Below, one piece after another: positions 1-6,729 of a stretch of DNA of 22,311 nt. Both the position numbers and the translations under genes were made by a program. Under the pieces are notes generated by a model, which did not search any database, had not been told where the DNA came from, and worked only from the letters and a program-made list of their open reading frames with translations. Source of the stretch: CAYMJK01 sp043101635 (lineage in GTDB: Bacteria; Planctomycetota; Phycisphaerae; Phycisphaerales; UBA1924); the NCBI GenBank assembly GCA_043101635.1, contig JBICIE010000270.1:1-22311 (forward strand). Direction: 5' to 3'. Each line of letters starts with the position of its first letter. The first letter of the stretch is position 1.

Positions 1-606
1 GTCGCCGGTGGCGAAGCGGTTCTGGAACTCCAGGAAGTCGAAGAAGTCGAGCGAGCCGTCGCCGGTGAGATCGGCGCGGCAGGCAAGTTCCCAGCTCAGC
101 GTGATGTCGGCGCCGTCGTAGCCGGGCATGGGGTCGCCGGTGGTCTCGTCGCCGAAGTAGATGCGGTAGCTCGCTTCGTAGAGGCCCGGGGCGGTCGCGG
201 CGTACCAGTTGTGAGTCATGCGTCCGTCCCAGGCGAAGCGCGGGCTGCTGGCGCCGGTCGTGAAGATCGGGGCGAAGGTCATGGCGCGGTAGGTCTCCAG
301 GCCGGGCGTCTGATCGGTGACTTCGATCCAGACACTGGCGCCGACCGGCGGCGTCCAGAAGCCCTCGGCCATCCAGCCGAACTGGGCGTTGAACCACTTG
401 CCATTGAGCACATCGGCCGGGGCGGCGTAGGTGTCGCCGTAGCTCTGGAGCTTGAGGGGGCCGGTGGAGTCGGCGTGCACCTCCAGGGCGTCTCCGACGC
501 GCTCGATCATCAGGTGCTGCATGGGGCCGCCCATCGGCGGCATCGTCTGGCCGCTGGCGGCGGCGCAGGGGAGGGCAAGGACCATTGCAATGGTTGCGAT
601 TCGCAT
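1..606 (-). CDS. Secreted protein with C-terminal dockerin-like tail (partial, runs off the left edge)
   Basis: This reading frame stays open from an ATG at 606 to the window edge, giving 202 codons. The start follows a strong ribosome site (GGAGGAG, within 612-620). The N-terminus MRIATIAMVLALPCAAASGQ is a Sec signal peptide. The middle is a probable beta-rich domain with no recognised family. The last visible residues contain a calcium-loop repeat, DLTGDGSLDFFDFLEFQN, of the dockerin type (D-x-x-x-D-G-x5-D spacing) followed by FATGD; a second repeat probably lies beyond the edge. This resembles the GC-type dockerin anchor of Phycisphaerae proteins. It lies 21 bases after the prepilin-like gene on the same strand, so the two are probably co-transcribed. 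Its specific function is unknown. Confidence 0.85.
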   Translation of the reverse strand, partial: MRIATIAMVLALPCAAASGQTMPPMGGPMQHLMIERVGDALEVHADSTGPLKLQSYGDTYAAPADVLNGKWFNAQFGWMAEGFWTPPVGASVWIEVTDQTPGLETYRAMTFAPIFTTGASSPRFAWDGRMTHNWYAATAPGLYEASYRIYFGDETTGDPMPGYDGADITLSWELACRADLTGDGSLDFFDFLEFQNRFATGD

Positions 607-627
607 CGTGTATCTCCTCCGGCGGGC

Positions 628-1320
628 TCAGTCGGCCGTCGCCGGGTTCCAGTTGTCAATCTCACGGATCAAGTCAAACGTGCGCTCGAAGGGCAGGCTC
701 TCGCCGTGCCCGTCGAGGAAGGTGTACCCGCTCGCAGGCGGGCTCCTGTGGCGCCGGGCCGCCACCTCCGGCGGCGAGGCGTAGCGGACCCAGAAGTGGG
801 CCATCATGTGGTCGCTGGCGGCGTCTTCGCGGACCTCGCCGAACAGCACGGTGGAGAAGGGGCGCGGGATCGAACTCATCCGGCGCCAGGTCGGGCCCTG
901 GGTCTCATCGGGCTCAAGTTCGTAGTAGACGTTGTAGCCGTAGCTCAGTGCGCTGTCGCGCTCGTCGAGCGGGCAGTGGAAGACGGAGCTGAGCGAGGCG
1001 GCCCAGGCGCTGTCGCGCGAACTCTGCGGCACGCCGAGCCCGGTGGCGTAGTCGTGGAAGACATAGCTCCACGGCGGCGTGCGGTGGGCAACCGCCGAGT
1101 GGCTGCTGCGCGGCATGCGATCGTCGAAGTCGCCGGCGTACATCCCGGTCCACTGGCCGAGCTGGCGCATGCGCGACAGGCAGACGGCGATCCGTCCTTC
1201 GTCGCGGGCCCTGCCCAGCGCCGGCAAGAGGATGCCGGCGAGCAGGGCGATGATGGCAATGACCACAAGCAGCTCGATGAGCGTGAAGGCCGTGCGCGAT
1301 GCGCAGTCATGCGCGCGCAT
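628..1320 (-). CDS. Prepilin-type N-terminal cleavage/methylation protein (type II pseudopilin-like)
   Basis: The product is about 230 residues. Near the N-terminus it carries the class III prepilin signal: a short basic leader ending in Ala, then FTLIELLVVIAIIALL, with Glu at mature position 5 and a long hydrophobic helix. The residue before the cleavage site is Ala rather than the usual Gly. The C-terminal part has an H-x11-DG element (His, then FLDGH), a looser form of the H-x9-DG motif common in planctomycete proteins of this class. I chose the ATG at 1320 because AAAGGGA lies just upstream; ATGs at 1338 and 1371 are in frame but lack a ribosome site. Such proteins are processed by prepilin peptidase and sit in the inner membrane or a pseudopilus. 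It precedes the dockerin-tailed gene in a probable operon. Confidence 0.88.
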   Translation of the reverse strand: MRAHDCASRTAFTLIELLVVIAIIALLAGILLPALGRARDEGRIAVCLSRMRQLGQWTGMYAGDFDDRMPRSSHSAVAHRTPPWSYVFHDYATGLGVPQSSRDSAWAASLSSVFHCPLDERDSALSYGYNVYYELEPDETQGPTWRRMSSIPRPFSTVLFGEVREDAASDHMMAHFWVRYASPPEVAARRHRSPPASGYTFLDGHGESLPFERTFDLIREIDNWNPATAD

Positions 1321-1388
1321 GGAGTCCCTTTCTGTCATGACAAGTACGCGCCGAACCTCGGCGCAAGGCACAGACGCTGTCTGACAGA

Positions 1389-1922
1389 TCAGGCTCTGGG
1401 AGGCGGCGAGGGCACATCAAGCGCCCGCTGGCCCGGTGGATGCAGCGGGCCGCTGCCGGCCCGTTCGGCCGGGGCAGGCGCCATGATCGGCAGCCGGACC
1501 TGCGGCGCCGCCAGCAGCGGGGGCGCCCAGGCGATGGTGAGCTTCACGCCGCGGCAGGACAGCGCGGAGATCAGCGACGCGGTCAGGGGCGGAGCTTCGG
1601 CCGGCTCGGCGGCGGGCGCCGGGCCGTCGGTGGCCTCGCACAGTTCGCAGTGCTCGTCCGGGCCCGCGGCGACGCCAAAGCGGCCCGGCGGGACACCGCG
1701 CTGCGCGGCCCACGCCGCGATCTGGGCGTCGGTGAAGCAGCAGCAGTCGTCGAAGCAGTCATCAGCGCTGCTGCACCCGCAGGCGTGATCCTCGCAGGGG
1801 AACGGCTCGCCGGCGATCCCGAGCGCCCTGCGAACACCTGCGGGCGTCGGGGCCACGCCGAGCGTCACAAGGCCGATGACCAGGGCCATCGCGAGCGAGA
1901 TGTGGGCCTGCCATCGGCGCAC
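1389..1922 (-). CDS. Cysteine-rich exported protein of unknown function
   Basis: The product is 177 residues and starts at a GTG. Residues 1-28 look like a signal peptide or N-terminal anchor (hydrophobic core LAMALVIGLVTLGVA). Next comes a dense cysteine cluster, with motifs CEDHACGC, DDCFDDCCCF and a later CELC, about residues 43-95. The C-terminal half is Pro/Ala-rich with one conserved-looking Cys and low complexity. The cluster could bind metal or form disulfides, and I cannot name a family. The GTG is supported by a TAGAGT box ending six bases upstream, a leaderless-type arrangement; no Shine-Dalgarno sequence is visible. It is 68 bases upstream of the prepilin-like gene on the same strand. 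Confidence 0.65.
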   Translation of the reverse strand: MRRWQAHISLAMALVIGLVTLGVAPTPAGVRRALGIAGEPFPCEDHACGCSSADDCFDDCCCFTDAQIAAWAAQRGVPPGRFGVAAGPDEHCELCEATDGPAPAAEPAEAPPLTASLISALSCRGVKLTIAWAPPLLAAPQVRLPIMAPAPAERAGSGPLHPPGQRALDVPSPPPRA

Positions 1923-1928
1923 CGGTCA

Positions 1929-1934
1929 ACTCTA
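1929..1934 (-). promoter_or_regulatory. Candidate -10 box for a leaderless transcript of the Cys-rich gene
   Basis: On the minus strand TAGAGT is followed by six bases and then the GTG start at 1922. This matches the TAnnnT-N6-7-start pattern of leaderless genes. No convincing -35 box was seen. Confidence 0.4.
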
Positions 1935-1999
1935 CCGGCGCGGGCGGGCCGGGGGAACTCCCCGCGGCACAATGCGTCTTACTGCGGATGTGGATCTGC

Positions 2000-2020
2000 G
2001 CCGGGCCCGCGGGGCCCGGC
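2000..2020 (+). promoter_or_regulatory. Perfect 9-bp hairpin in the leader of the dockerin-tailed gene
   Basis: GCCGGGCCC at 2000-2008 and GGGCCCGGC at 2012-2020 form a perfect stem with a three-base loop. It lies about 70 bases before the ATG at 2089, in the divergent gap after 1922. No U-run follows, so it is not a classical terminator. It could be a leader structure, or only a palindromic element in GC-rich DNA. Confidence 0.3.
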
Positions 2021-2088
2021 TGCGCCGTGCAGAGCGCCTCCGCAGCAGAGCCGGAGCCGCTCGCCCAACCTCCCGGGAGAATCAAGTC

Positions 2089-2883
2089 ATGTTCGATCGT
2101 CTCGCCGCGCGCTGCTGCGCTCTTGTGTGCGTCGCCTTTGCCTCATCGGGGGTCGCCCAGGATGAGGTTGTCGCGAGCAATTCGTGGCGCTACGGGCAGA
2201 CGGCCGGCATCCGGGCCCAGGTGCTCGGTGATCCGGCGATGCTCGGCGACATCTGGGTGATCGAGGACTTCGGCATCGACACGCCCGCGCAGCTCACGAC
2301 GTTTCGCTCCAGCGGCATCGTGAACCCGGCCGCGTACGCGATGCTGGTGGAGGATGTCGTGGTGCAGATCCGCGATGGGATGCCGCCGGATGGCAACATC
2401 ATCCTCCAGAGCGTCGCGGGGGCGGGCTTCTACCGCGATGGGGCGCTGGGGCGGGCCTACTTCGAGACCGACTTCGGCGCCCGGCGGCTGGAGGCGGGCG
2501 ACTACATCATCATGTGGGCGGCCGTGCTGCCGGATCCGGCCGGCCGGTCGATCATCTGGCACGAGCCCGGCGCCCACGATGTCGGGCGCGGCGAGCCGGC
2601 CAACGGCTTCTACTGGAGGCCGGACACCGGCGACATCGTGGAAGTGCCGCTGGAACTCGGCGGCGGCGGGCGCAGCGGGCTGAACTTCACGCTGCGCGGG
2701 ATTCCGGAGGCCGCCTGCTACGCCGACTGCGATGGCGATGGCGAACTGACCTTCTTCGACTTCCTGTGCTTCCAGAACCTGTTCGCGGCGGGTGATCCGG
2801 GCGCGGATTGCGATGCGGATGGTTCGCTGACGTTCTTTGACTTCCTCTGCTTCCAGAACGAGTTCGCGGCCGGGTGTCCGTAG
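2089..2883 (+). CDS. Secreted protein with two dockerin-type repeats (GC-type dockerin-anchored)
   Basis: The product is 264 residues. The ATG at 2089 follows GGGAGA with about nine bases of spacing, and the N-terminus MFDRLAARCCALVCVAFASS is a Sec signal peptide ending near VAQ. Residues from about 25 to 205 form an unassigned, probably beta-sandwich, domain. The last 55 residues hold two calcium-loop repeats, DCDGDGELTFFDFLCFQN and DCDADGSLTFFDFLCFQN, each with Asp at loop positions 1, 3, 5 and 12, and the protein ends FAAGCP. This fits the dockerin-like GC tails of Phycisphaerae, thought to anchor or sort surface proteins. The Cys in FLCFQN is unusual compared with the FLEFQN of the gene at the left edge. 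The ligand or enzyme activity is unknown. Confidence 0.9.
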   Translation: MFDRLAARCCALVCVAFASSGVAQDEVVASNSWRYGQTAGIRAQVLGDPAMLGDIWVIEDFGIDTPAQLTTFRSSGIVNPAAYAMLVEDVVVQIRDGMPPDGNIILQSVAGAGFYRDGALGRAYFETDFGARRLEAGDYIIMWAAVLPDPAGRSIIWHEPGAHDVGRGEPANGFYWRPDTGDIVEVPLELGGGGRSGLNFTLRGIPEAACYADCDGDGELTFFDFLCFQNLFAAGDPGADCDADGSLTFFDFLCFQNEFAAGCP

Positions 2884-2915
2884 CGATCCGGGGCGCACTG
2901 CCGGTGGATATCGGA

Positions 2916-2939
2916 GCGCGCCGGCGCCATCCGGCGCGC
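2916..2939. terminator. Possible terminator hairpin between convergent genes
   Basis: GCGCGCCGG at 2916-2924 and CCGGCGCGC at 2931-2939 make a perfect 9-bp stem with a six-base loop, 33 bases after the dockerin gene stop. It lies between convergent reading frames, which is a typical terminator position, but no T-run follows on either strand. Confidence 0.4.
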
Positions 2940-2981
2940 AATCGGACCTCGCCCGGCAGGGCCGGCGCGTCCGACGCCGCG

Positions 2982-3266
2982 TTATTGCCCGAAGGACGGG
3001 CGATGTGATCGCGCGGGCGCAACCGCGGCGATGGCGGCCGCGCGAGTTATCACCCCCGCAAAAACAGTTTTTGCCATGGCCTCAAGAGTTTTTGCCATGG
3101 CCTCGAGAACATTTGCCATGGCCTGGAAAGTCTTTGCGATGGCCGCGAGAGCGTTTGCCATGGCCTCGAGTGTTCTTCCTATGGCTTCAGACATCCTGGC
3201 GATGGCCGCAAGAGTCTTTCCCATGGCTTCGAAGAGCTTTACCATGGCATGGACGATCCTGGCCAT
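2982..3266 (-). CDS. Small heptad-repeat (coiled-coil) protein encoded by 21-bp tandem repeats
   Basis: The frame gives 94 residues. About nine consecutive seven-residue units follow the pattern (K/R/N)-(T/V/x)-(L/F)-(E/Q/A)-A-(M/I)-(A/G), for example KTLEAMA, NVLEAMA, KTFQAIA, RTLEAIG. Hydrophobic residues at unit positions 3 and 6 give the 3-4 spacing of a coiled coil, with Lys/Arg and Glu/Gln at flanking positions. The units use different synonymous codons (GAG/GAA, CTT/CTC, AAA/AAG), which favours selection on this protein. The ATG at 3266 has only a weak GGAAA-type ribosome site, and a stop at 3291 limits any upstream extension. It lies 66 bases behind the oxidoreductase gene on the same strand. 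The plus strand also has an open frame here (3031-3336, units such as SRVFAMA) but with a poorer amphipathic pattern. Function is unknown, and whether it is translated is uncertain. Confidence 0.45.
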   Translation of the reverse strand: MARIVHAMVKLFEAMGKTLAAIARMSEAIGRTLEAMANALAAIAKTFQAMANVLEAMAKTLEAMAKTVFAGVITRAAAIAAVAPARSHRPSFGQ

Positions 3267-3285
3267 GGCCCCGGGGCGTTTCCGC
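3055..3285. repeat. 21-bp tandem repeat, about 10 units, centred on ATGGCC
   Basis: ATGGC recurs at 3076, 3097, 3118, 3139, 3160, 3181, 3202, 3223, 3244 and 3265, exactly every 21 bases with no indel. A half unit precedes the array and a decayed unit follows at about 3285. Five units carry the self-complementary octamer GCCATGGC. Units near 3060-3120 are the most alike and diverge toward 3290. The 21-bp period equals seven codons and also about two turns of B-DNA. Confidence 0.95.
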
Positions 3286-3332
3286 TGGCCTCAGCGATCG
3301 CTGCTCCGGTTGCACAGGTTGCCTGACCGACG

Positions 3333-4859
3333 CTAAGAGCGAGAAGGGTCTGTCTCAGCCGCCAGGGTGGGAGCGGCTCGGTTCGACCGTACCACCTGCA
3401 CCTCCGGCGGTTCCGGCGCCAGCCGGTCGATGCCGACGCGCCGGGCCAGGTCGCTGGTGAACATGCCCTCGGGATCCAGCCGGCGCTTGATCGCCAGCAG
3501 GTCGCGGGCACGCGGGAAGATGCGGACGAACTGCTCGGGCGTGAGCACCTGGTCCTTGGCGAGGTGCACCTTGCCGCCGCGCCGGGCGGTGGCATCGATC
3601 AGCCGGTCCACCGCAGCGCGGCTGGCCGCCTCGTGGCGGCCCTTGGGGTGGAACTCGAAGTTCAGGCTGTAGCCATCCTCGGAGAAGCTGATCAGGCAGT
3701 CATCGCGCTTGTGCGCCCGCATCACGGTCGTGACCGGCGGGCAGGGGGAGGACTGGCAGATCTCCAGCAGTTCGACCATCGCCTCGCGGGCGCAGGAGCG
3801 CGGGAACGTGAGCTGCACGGTGTAGCCGCGCGGGCCGCAGACCAGGTGCGCTGGCGGCACGGTGAAGCTGGCCTCGAAGTTGAAGCGCAGGAACAGCTCG
3901 CTGTTGGAGGCCCGGCCCGTGCGGGCGGCAAGCTGGCACATGCGGTAGTACAGCTTGTTGAAGCCGTTGACCGCCGGGCGCTGGAAGTGCAGCAGCAGCG
4001 AGATCAAGGGGCCGAAGGTCTCGTGCAGGGCCAGCCCGAAGCGGCGGTGCCGGTCGAGCCGGGCAAAGCCGTGACGCAGGGCAGCGCGCCGGGCCGGCTC
4101 GGGATCATCACGCTCGACCCACTTGGCCGCGTGCACCACCGAGCGTCCGATGGCCTTGCCCCTGGCGTAGGCGTCGACCCAGATGACCGCGGCATCGTGC
4201 GTCTGCTCGACCTGCGCCATGAGCTCGAGCAGTTCATCGACGTTGGCGGCCGGCGTGCGGTTGATCTCGACGTAGCACGAGGGAATGCGCTTGAGCTGGA
4301 GCGTGGCCTCGACGATCACGCCGAGCAGGCCGATGCCGCCGACGACAGCGCCGAAGAGTTCATCGCCGCGCTCGATGGTGCGCAGCGTGCCATCGGCGCA
4401 CAGCATCTTCATGCTGATGACCTGATGGGCGAAGCTGCCGTTGTGCCATCCCTCCTTGCCGTTGACATTGGCGCAGATGGCGCCGGCGACGCTGGAGTGC
4501 GACTCGGTGGGGCTGGCCGGCAGGAACAGCAGCTTGTGGTGGACCAGTTCGTAGATCTCGATCAGGCGCGTGCCGGATTCGACGGTGATCTGGGCCTTCT
4601 CCTCATCGAAGTCGAGGATGCGGTTCATCCGGCTCATGTCGAGGATGGCGTGCCCGCTGTTGAGGGCGAGATCGCCGTAGCCGCGTCCGCTGCCGCGGGC
4701 GCAGATGGTCATGTGCCGCCGGCGGCAGTACTCGATCGCCTCGCGGCACTGCTCCAGCGTGGTGGGGCGGGCCACCAGCGAGCGGGTGCGCAGCGAGCCC
4801 ACCAGCGAGCTGACCTCGCGCCACTGCATGAAATCCGGGAGTGTCTCGGTGGTGGTCAT
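3333..4859 (-). CDS. FAD-binding oxidoreductase, DprE1 / aldonolactone oxidase-like
   Basis: The product is 508 residues. Residues about 30-210 are an FAD-binding type 4 (PCMH) domain with the phosphate-binding segment ARGSGRGYGDLALN, then GAICANVNGKEGWHNGSF and VVGGIGLLGVIVEATL. The GRGYGD motif has Tyr where covalent flavoproteins often have His, as in DprE1, so FAD is probably bound non-covalently. The C-terminus LDPEGMFTSDLARRVG resembles the end of DprE1 and arabinono-lactone oxidases. DprE1 oxidises decaprenyl-phosphoryl ribose, but the substrate here may be another sugar or polyol. The ATG at 4859 lacks a clear ribosome site. A TACTGT box at 4884-4889 on the minus strand could be its -10. 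The gene is divergent from a methyltransferase. Confidence 0.87.
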   Translation of the reverse strand: MTTTETLPDFMQWREVSSLVGSLRTRSLVARPTTLEQCREAIEYCRRRHMTICARGSGRGYGDLALNSGHAILDMSRMNRILDFDEEKAQITVESGTRLIEIYELVHHKLLFLPASPTESHSSVAGAICANVNGKEGWHNGSFAHQVISMKMLCADGTLRTIERGDELFGAVVGGIGLLGVIVEATLQLKRIPSCYVEINRTPAANVDELLELMAQVEQTHDAAVIWVDAYARGKAIGRSVVHAAKWVERDDPEPARRAALRHGFARLDRHRRFGLALHETFGPLISLLLHFQRPAVNGFNKLYYRMCQLAARTGRASNSELFLRFNFEASFTVPPAHLVCGPRGYTVQLTFPRSCAREAMVELLEICQSSPCPPVTTVMRAHKRDDCLISFSEDGYSLNFEFHPKGRHEAASRAAVDRLIDATARRGGKVHLAKDQVLTPEQFVRIFPRARDLLAIKRRLDPEGMFTSDLARRVGIDRLAPEPPEVQVVRSNRAAPTLAAETDPSRS

Positions 4860-4971
4860 ATGCCGGCAGCGCCTGAAGCAATGACAGTATCGCCTCCGGA
4901 TCCGGACCGTTCGCAGCCGGGATTCACTGTCGGAACCGGCGAAACCGGCTGTTCCGGGGATCTGGAGGAGC

Positions 4972-4977
4972 TAGGCT
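4972..4977 (+). promoter_or_regulatory. Candidate -10 box just before the methyltransferase
   Basis: TAGGCT lies 12 bases before the ATG at 4990. Initiation about seven bases downstream would leave a leader of only some six bases. A GGAGGAG stretch at 4963-4969 lies too far from the ATG to act as a normal ribosome site. Confidence 0.3.
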
Positions 4978-4989
4978 GGGCCCGAGCGC

Positions 4990-5787
4990 ATGGCGGAAGC
5001 TTCCTTCTATGACGATCCGTCGCTGTACGACATCCTGCACGCGCCGGGGGTGGCGCGGGAGGTCGATGGCCTGCAGCGCATCGAGCGTCGCTTCGGGCCG
5101 CCCCGTCCGGGCGTCTGGCTGGAGCCGGCCTGCGGCACGGGGCGCTACCTGCGGGTGGCGGCCCGGCGCGGGCGCCGGGTGATCGGCTTCGACCTCAGCG
5201 AGGAGATGATCGCGTATGCCCGCCGGCGCGTGGAGCGGCTCGGGCCCGAAGTCGAGCGGCGGACCCGGCTGTTCGTGGCCGACATGGCGACGTTCGATCA
5301 GCAGCCCGCGATGCGCCGGGCGGGGCGGGGGCGGATCACCTTCGCCTTCAACCTGATCAACACCTTCCGGCACCTGGAGTCGACGCCGGCGGCCCTGGGG
5401 CACCTCGAGGCGATGCGCCGGACGCTGGCGCCCGGCGGGATCTATGTGCTGGGGATCAGCCTTGCGGCGTACGGATCCGAGCAGCCCAGCGAGGAACTCT
5501 GGGAGGCCCGGCGCGGGCGGACGCAGGTGCGCCATGTGGCCCAGTACCTGCCGCCGAGCCCGGGCGGGCGCTTCGAGATGGCGCACAACATTCTGGTGGT
5601 GTCGCGGCCGGGGCGCGAGGATGAGGTGCGGGCCTCCAAGTTCCGGCTGCGGACCTACAGCGCTTCGCAACTCGAGCGGCTGGTGCGCCGGGCGGGATTC
5701 GAGGTTGCCGGGCACGTGGACGAGCGCGGCAGCGACATCCCGGTGGTTGAGCCGGGCTACGGGCTGTGGGCCCTGCGGGCCCGGTAG
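4990..5787 (+). CDS. Class I SAM-dependent methyltransferase
   Basis: The product is 265 residues. The glycine-rich SAM motif I is WLEPACGTGRYLR (about residues 43-55), followed by an acidic strand end in RVIGFDLSEEMI, a VADM segment, and motif FAFNLINTFRHL where post-motif II normally lies. A motif LAPGGIYVLG is typical of Rossmann-fold methyltransferases of the Methyltransf_25 type. The C-terminal part (about 175-265) is a beta-rich extension that may bind substrate, which cannot be named from sequence. It is divergent from the oxidoreductase across 130 bases. No signal peptide is present, so it should be cytoplasmic. Confidence 0.88.
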   Translation: MAEASFYDDPSLYDILHAPGVAREVDGLQRIERRFGPPRPGVWLEPACGTGRYLRVAARRGRRVIGFDLSEEMIAYARRRVERLGPEVERRTRLFVADMATFDQQPAMRRAGRGRITFAFNLINTFRHLESTPAALGHLEAMRRTLAPGGIYVLGISLAAYGSEQPSEELWEARRGRTQVRHVAQYLPPSPGGRFEMAHNILVVSRPGREDEVRASKFRLRTYSASQLERLVRRAGFEVAGHVDERGSDIPVVEPGYGLWALRAR

Positions 5788-5832
5788 GCAAAAACGGCAG
5801 CCCCCCCGGGATGGCCCGGCGGGCGCGGCTGC
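5788..5832 (-). terminator. Rho-independent terminator ending the mraZ transcript
   Basis: On the minus strand, GCAGCC (5832-5827) pairs with GGCTGC (5802-5797) around a very GC-rich inner stem, followed by CGTTTTTGC. The T-run orientation shows that it stops leftward transcription. It lies about 355 bases after the mraZ stop, so the mraZ transcript probably extends through 5833-6186. Confidence 0.7.
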
Positions 5833-6186
5833 GGGTGGCGTCGGAGCTATGGGTGGTGGCAGCCACCCGCGCATCGGGTCGGCAATGGCGGGCGCGCCCG
5901 GCGAGAGCGCGCCGCGCCGGCTAGAGGGCCGGATCCCCCAGTGTGGTCGCGCCGCTGGTGGCCGGCCCGGCTCGTCCCTGAGCCCGGGACCGACCGGCGC
6001 AGGCCAGGGTCGATTCCGTTCGCGAATCCGCCCTCGTGGCGAAGTCCGGAGCAGCCGCTTCCGGCTGAACCGGGCTCATGGCCCACACGCCTCGGCGCTC
6101 TTCCTGCGCGCCCCGGCCCGGGCCCTGTCCTCTCTCACTCTCCCTCGATCTCGATGCCCGCTCGGCGCTGCGGCCGGCGGACGCCA
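5833..6186 (-). other. Transcribed but poorly coding stretch between mraZ and its terminator
   Basis: No recognisable protein family is present in any frame. The stretch holds the coupled small frame ending at 5921 and several hairpins, such as CAGCCG-CTTC-CGGCTG at 6052-6067 and GGGTGG/CCACCC near 5848-5866. In most bacteria rsmH would follow mraZ here, but no RsmH motif is seen. It could be a long structured 3' untranslated region or an unrecognised RNA. Confidence 0.4.
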
Positions 6187-6187
6187 T
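5921..6187 (-). CDS. Doubtful small ORF coupled to mraZ
   Basis: An 88-residue frame begins at an ATG that shares one base with the mraZ stop (TGATG), with GAAAGG just before it, which would allow translational coupling. The product is rich in Arg, Ser, Gly, Ala and Glu, has no predicted hydrophobic core and matches no family I know. An internal ATG at residue 37 follows GAGG. Arg/Ala/Gly-rich composition is what non-coding GC-rich DNA gives by chance, so the coupling geometry is the main support. Confidence 0.27.
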   Translation of the reverse strand: MASAGRSAERASRSRESERGQGPGRGAQEERRGVWAMSPVQPEAAAPDFATRADSRTESTLACAGRSRAQGRAGPATSGATTLGDPAL

Positions 6188-6639
6188 CAGCCTTTCTTCC
6201 GCTCCTCGATCTTCCTGACAAGCTCCGGCAGCGACTCGAAGCGCTGGCGCTGCGAGGCCAGCCAGCCGTCCCGGTCGCGCACTTCCAGCCGGTTCTTCGC
6301 GCCGACGATGACGACCTTCTGCCCGAGCCCGGTGAGCTCCATGTGCAGCTTCGGGAGCGGGATCCGCCCCTGGGCGTCCTCCGTGAGTCGCTCGGCAAAG
6401 CCAAACAGGTCGGCCTCCAGTTGTCCCACATCCGAATCGGGCGTGAGCGTCTGCTCCGACTGGTCGGCCAGGGCTTCGAACTTCCGCTCGGTGTAGAGCC
6501 TCAGCCCCTCGCCCGGCCACGGCACGCAGTACCAGGCCTCGCCGTCGCGCTTCGGGTCCCATAATGCGCGGTACTTCTTCGGTATGGCCAGGCGCAGCTT
6601 CGCGTCGATGGAGTGCTCGGAATGACCGGTGAAGAGCAT
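6187..6639 (-). CDS. mraZ: MraZ, transcriptional regulator of the division/cell-wall cluster
   Basis: The product is 150 residues, a usual MraZ length. Two SpoVT/AbrB-like halves are visible: the N-terminal FTGHSEHSIDAKLRLAIPKK and the second DAQGRIPLPKLHMELTG, each carrying the D-A-x-x-R-[LI]-x-[IL]-P signature. MraZ forms a ring-shaped multimer that binds repeated TGGG boxes in its own promoter. Matching boxes and a promoter are seen upstream. The ATG at 6639 has no Shine-Dalgarno sequence. The expected downstream neighbour rsmH is absent; instead a terminator follows after a non-conserved stretch. It is probably a monocistronic or nearly monocistronic mraZ. Confidence 0.95.
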   Translation of the reverse strand: MLFTGHSEHSIDAKLRLAIPKKYRALWDPKRDGEAWYCVPWPGEGLRLYTERKFEALADQSEQTLTPDSDVGQLEADLFGFAERLTEDAQGRIPLPKLHMELTGLGQKVVIVGAKNRLEVRDRDGWLASQRQRFESLPELVRKIEERKKG

Positions 6640-6678
6640 GGGCTGTGCGGTTCAGTTCGCCGTCGGGCATGGCATGGG

Positions 6679-6707
6679 ATTATGCCCCACTTTGCCCCAC
6701 AACGCAA
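6679..6707 (-). promoter_or_regulatory. Sigma70-type promoter of mraZ
   Basis: On the minus strand, TTGCGT (6707-6702) and CATAAT (6684-6679) are separated by exactly 17 bases. Initiation would fall near 6672, about 33 bases before the mraZ ATG. Two MraZ-type boxes lie in the spacer. Confidence 0.72.
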
Positions 6708-6729
6708 CACCCCATGGGCGAGTTTCCCA
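6685..6729 (-). promoter_or_regulatory. MraZ-binding repeats (TGGGR boxes)
   Basis: On the minus strand TGGGG occurs at 6689-6685, 6699-6695 and 6714-6710, and TGGGA at 6729-6725. The two boxes nearest the -10 are spaced 10 bases apart (TGGGG-N5-TGGGG), the known MraZ box geometry, and overlap the promoter spacer. The other two are spaced by 15. This suggests autorepression. Confidence 0.68.

Noticed and set aside
211..1788. A 525-codon plus-strand frame opposite the left-edge genes
   Set aside because: It lies antisense to the prepilin-like and Cys-rich genes, has no domain or ribosome site, and is the usual GC-rich antisense artefact.
3031..3336. Plus-strand heptad frame over the 21-bp repeat as the coding strand
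   Set aside because: It is open and periodic, but its units lack the charged and 3-4 hydrophobic pattern that the minus strand shows, and the start has no ribosome site. It is kept only as an alternative.
3564..5012. A 482-codon plus-strand frame
   Set aside because: It mirrors the DprE1-like gene, which has clear FAD motifs; the plus product is low-complexity and not protein-like.
6005..6030. tRNA T-arm-like GGTCGATTCC
   Set aside because: The invariant TTC is missing and no acceptor or anticodon arm can be built around it.
6030..6070. SRP RNA-like hairpin on the minus strand (CAGCCG-GAAG-CGGCTG)
   Set aside because: The GAAG tetraloop stem lacks the conserved GGUCAGG and GCAGCC sides of bacterial SRP RNA.
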